NCBI RefSeq assembly: GCF_007741535.1
Contig: NZ_CP036525.1
Location: 1,860,001 to 1,924,000 of the forward strand
Direction: 5' to 3'
From: Rubripirellula lacrimiformis
Lineage (GTDB): Bacteria; Planctomycetota; Planctomycetia; Pirellulales; Pirellulaceae
DNA: 64,000 nt
Below are positions 62,042 through 64,000 of the stretch, one piece after another (the stretch's first letter is position 1; each line of letters begins with the position of its first letter). The notes under the pieces are model-generated. The model did no database searches. It was not told the origin of the DNA and saw nothing but the letters and a program-made list of their open reading frames with translations. Both the position numbers and the translations under genes were made by a program.

Positions 62042-62512
62042 ATGGAACGTGTGAACAATTTGCCTGCGCCGAATTTCACATCTCGCATTTCAGTTCGAGA
62101 CATTCTTGTTTTCGTGACGCTTTCTGCGGTTACAACTGCGCTGTTCATTTCGCATTCCCGTTGGGCAACAGTTGCATTGCTCGTGACGATCTACATTTGT
62201 GGTTGGCGCCTGCTCAATGTGAACGTCAATCCTATCGGCAAGATCATGATGCTGCTTGTCGCAACCGCATTGCTTTCACCGCTGCTGTTGTGGTCTTCGT
62301 CGCCCGAAAGTCGCGAATTTAACCAACGAATCGGATACGGTTGGGGCGGATCATATCTGTATCCGTACTTTGCTATTCTTCCAGTTCCAATCCTGGCTTT
62401 CGCATGGAAGTGCTTTCGTCCCAATCAGACCCTGCTACGATATGCGTTAGAATCTACGTGCGAGTGCTTTGTGCTTATTCCGCTGTACGCATTGTTCATC
62501 GTTGGAATTTGA
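62042..62512 (+). CDS. Integron cassette 1 protein: multi-pass membrane protein
   Basis: 156 residues from ATG 62042, 27 bases inside the cassette boundary; a frame continuing upstream would cross the attI core and is rejected. Four hydrophobic segments (ISVRDILVFVTLSAVTTALF, TVALLVTIYICGW, KIMMLLVATALLSPLLLW, VLIPLYALFIVGI) predict an inner-membrane protein. No family recognised. More A/T-rich codons than the chromosome around it, consistent with transfer. It ends 30 bases before the attC of this cassette. Confidence 0.7.
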   Translation: MERVNNLPAPNFTSRISVRDILVFVTLSAVTTALFISHSRWATVALLVTIYICGWRLLNVNVNPIGKIMMLLVATALLSPLLLWSSSPESREFNQRIGYGWGGSYLYPYFAILPVPILAFAWKCFRPNQTLLRYALESTCECFVLIPLYALFIVGI

Positions 62513-62541
62513 CGCTTATGTCCAGCGTGAGCGAGTTGGGC

Positions 62542-62632
62542 GGATAACAAAGCCGTGCACACGGAGCACGGCTTGCAAGTTTTTACAAATGGAACGTTGT
62601 CACTCCGTGCCCGGTGACGGCTGACGTTCTGT
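62542..62632 (+). other. attC recombination site 1
   Basis: Left end GGATAAC (62542-62548), whose reverse complement is exactly the GTTATCC core of the attI junction; right end GTTCTGT (62626-62632). Between them AACAAAGCCGTGCACACGG pairs with CCGGTGACGGCTGACGTT in the imperfect way typical of attC bottom-strand hairpins, with extra-helical bases on one arm and a ~45-base loop. Length 91 bases. Confidence 0.85.
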
Positions 62633-62655
62633 CACTGAATCACTGAAGCCGCCTC

Positions 62656-63279
62656 ATGAAATCTAGCCGTTTCGGTCTCGGTGCAATCTTGCTGGCAACC
62701 CTGACAGTTGGTGGCTGCCTCTATGTCGGTTCGATCGCAATCCGGAGCCTGGATCCATTCCCAGTCCTTGAGTTCGTCAACAAGCCTGGTCCCGCCGGGT
62801 CTCGCAAAATGTACTCGTGGGACTTCACGGTTGATCCGGCTGCCATTCGCGGTATTTCTATGAAAGCGGCCTCGAGCATCGACTCCTATTCAACATGGTC
62901 TAAATTTGAATTATCTCAATCTGACGCTAAGAGGCTCGCTGCTGAATTGCATTCGCGGATGGCAACAATTGACGCCTACCTCCAACGTACAAAGGAATGT
63001 GAACAGGCAACACGAACGATTGCTTCGATCCCTGTCCGTTCGCCGACGTCCGATACACCTGATTGGTGGTCGCCTCCAACTGGCACTGGAGACGCGACGG
63101 AGAACATGCTGTGGTATCCCGATGCAACCTATGGCGTCGCACAGGGATGCTATACTATTTTTGATGCATCAAATGAAACTCTCTGGGTTTACGAATACGC
63201 TGCCCAGCACGACTCACATTGGAAACGCGGTACACGTCCGCCCTATGGAAACTCTACCACCCCTGATCCACAAGAATGA
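62656..63279 (+). CDS. Integron cassette 2 protein: putative lipoprotein
   Basis: 207 residues. N-terminal LGAILLATLTVGGC looks like a lipobox signal (Cys ~22). The mature part has no recognised domain; notable stretches are SRKMYSWDFTVDPAAIRG, FELSQSDAKRLAAELHSRM and ENMLWYPDATYGVAQGCYTI. It starts 29 bases after the previous attC core, and its stop codon overlaps the first base of the next attC, the usual tight packing of a cassette gene. Confidence 0.75.
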   Translation: MKSSRFGLGAILLATLTVGGCLYVGSIAIRSLDPFPVLEFVNKPGPAGSRKMYSWDFTVDPAAIRGISMKAASSIDSYSTWSKFELSQSDAKRLAAELHSRMATIDAYLQRTKECEQATRTIASIPVRSPTSDTPDWWSPPTGTGDATENMLWYPDATYGVAQGCYTIFDASNETLWVYEYAAQHDSHWKRGTRPPYGNSTTPDPQE

Positions 63280-63370
63280 CAGAACCATGGGATGCAACGG
63301 AGCGGCGGTGGTGCGGTTTTTGGTGAGATCAATGTCAACTCCCGCCGCCCGCTGATCCCGAACGTTCTGC
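63279..63370 (+). other. attC recombination site 2
   Basis: Left end ACAGAAC (63279-63285) is the exact reverse complement of the GTTCTGT core that ends attC 1, as expected when both came from one circular cassette. Right end GTTCTGC (63364-63370). The arms GGATGCAACGGAGCGGCGG and CCGCCGCCCGCTGATCCCG pair with two or three extra-helical bases. 92 bases. Confidence 0.88.
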
Positions 63371-63664
63371 TATCGAACCTTGACGTCACACGCTTGCGGA
63401 ATGCCTTGGTAGGACCACAGCAGTTCCCGGTCGCCCTTCGCTATTGGGTGGTGAGCGTGGAGTGGAGGTGCATTTGAAGGCTGGTCGAGTTGTCGTGGCC
63501 TGCTGCGATGGTGATTTCGTGCCTTCGGAACTGACGTCCCACGCTCGTGGGGCGTCCCTAACGACAAATCGGAGTGAGAGTGCTCGGCTGGGCGCGTGCG
63601 TCACCAGTGCTGAGGCCAAAATCGACGTTTTAGACCGCTGAGGTTACGCTACTTCTGGCCGATC
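63371..63664. other. Third cassette or flank, no gene recognised
   Basis: 294 bases after the second attC core. A 65-codon plus-strand ORF (63444-63641) looks non-coding. No further attC is visible before the transposase. It may be a cassette cut by the insertion sequence. Confidence 0.5.
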
Positions 63665-64000
63665 TTATCCACGAGGCGGCGGAACACCCATCGCCGATCC
63701 ACTGAGCATCGCTTGCCAAAGTTCGGCAAACGATTCAAACACGAAGTGATTCACATGGCTGCGAAGCTTTTCCCACAACGCTCGGCGACTCTTGAACTTC
63801 TCCTGCACCGAGGCAAACAGCGGACAGCATGCTTGCTGTACTTGGTCAACCATGAACGCTAAAAACATCAGCAGCATCAGTACCGTTGATAGGTTTTGCT
63901 TTCCATGACCGTAGTTGTGTTCAAAGTGATAGCCTTGATTCTTGAGCGTATTAAACGTCTCATTCTCAATCCGCCAGCGACTACGACCTCCCGCGGTGAA
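63665..64000 (-). mobile_element. DDE transposase, 3' part of an insertion sequence
   Basis: The minus-strand frame is open from the right window edge to a TAA at 63665, giving about 111 C-terminal residues. GRSRWRIENETFNTLKNQGY and FEHNYGHGKQNLSTVLMLLM carry the R...E...K pattern of the IS4-like DDE transposase C-terminal region. The start and the other end of the element lie outside the window; no terminal inverted repeat could be defined. It abuts the cassette region. Confidence 0.8.

Noticed and set aside
63444-63641. 65-codon ORF after the second attC as a third cassette gene
   Set aside because: No ribosome site, low-pattern sequence, and no attC closes a third cassette within view.

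Overview
The window is chromosomal DNA from a planctomycete, most likely a marine Pirellulaceae (Rhodopirellula/Rubripirellula-like). This rests on protein style rather than on any database search. The signs are many exported proteins and lipoproteins of unknown function, short CxxCH cytochrome domains of the planctomycete type fused to other modules, cysteine-rich beta-barrel porins, an oversized lipoprotein TolC, isolated regulatory genes, moderately high GC, and a dispersed 'CCGGCTGAAGCCGG' repeat. No tRNA, rRNA or CRISPR array was found.

Layout. 1-9.2 kb: a membrane protein cut by the window edge, a metallophosphoesterase, an exported Gly-rich protein with carboxypeptidase-regulatory-like repeats, a LuxE/PaaK-like adenylating enzyme next to an aldehyde-dehydrogenase-fold protein, and a membrane-anchored squalene-cyclase-like repeat protein. 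9.2-17.2 kb (minus strand): a two-component system, a thioredoxin-like exported protein, a fatty acid hydroxylase/sterol desaturase, and a giant TolC. 17.6-21.3 kb: conserved hypotheticals and a SRPBCC-epimerase fusion. 21.3-24.3 kb: amtB, PII and a DJ-1/PfpI protein. 24.8-28.1 kb: two paralogous cysteine-rich porins. 28.6-31.6 kb: ftsY followed by a 5'-truncated miaE. 31.8-38.6 kb: zinc-ribbon protein, lipoprotein methyltransferase, and a three-gene cell-surface operon with a divergent exported protein. 38.8-43.4 kb: UbiA prenyltransferase with a broken downstream gene, then clpX. 43.5-49.1 kb: ceramidase-like membrane protein, a 1241-residue exported protein, a conserved hypothetical. 49.3-53.4 kb: fatty-acid operon rpmF-fabD-fabG-acpP-fabF. 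53.6-59.6 kb: methyltransferase, cytochrome/peptidase-like fusion, beta-barrel protein, lipoprotein zinc protease.

The right end (about 60.2-64.0 kb) is accessory DNA. It holds a tandem array of about 300-bp palindromic repeats, a deleted and frameshifted integron-integrase gene, and a putative attI with three 15-bp direct repeats. Two gene cassettes follow, each ending in a recognisable attC site whose core heptamers match across junctions, and then the 3' end of a transposase. I read this as a small chromosomal integron whose own integrase is dead. The cassette proteins (a multi-pass membrane protein and a putative lipoprotein) are unrecognised.

Other points of note: the PII protein lacks the uridylylated tyrosine, the aldehyde-dehydrogenase-like enzyme lacks the usual general-base glutamate beside a LuxE-like partner, a 23-bp tandem duplication breaks the gene after ubiA, and a perfect 24-bp palindrome lies in front of a porin gene.
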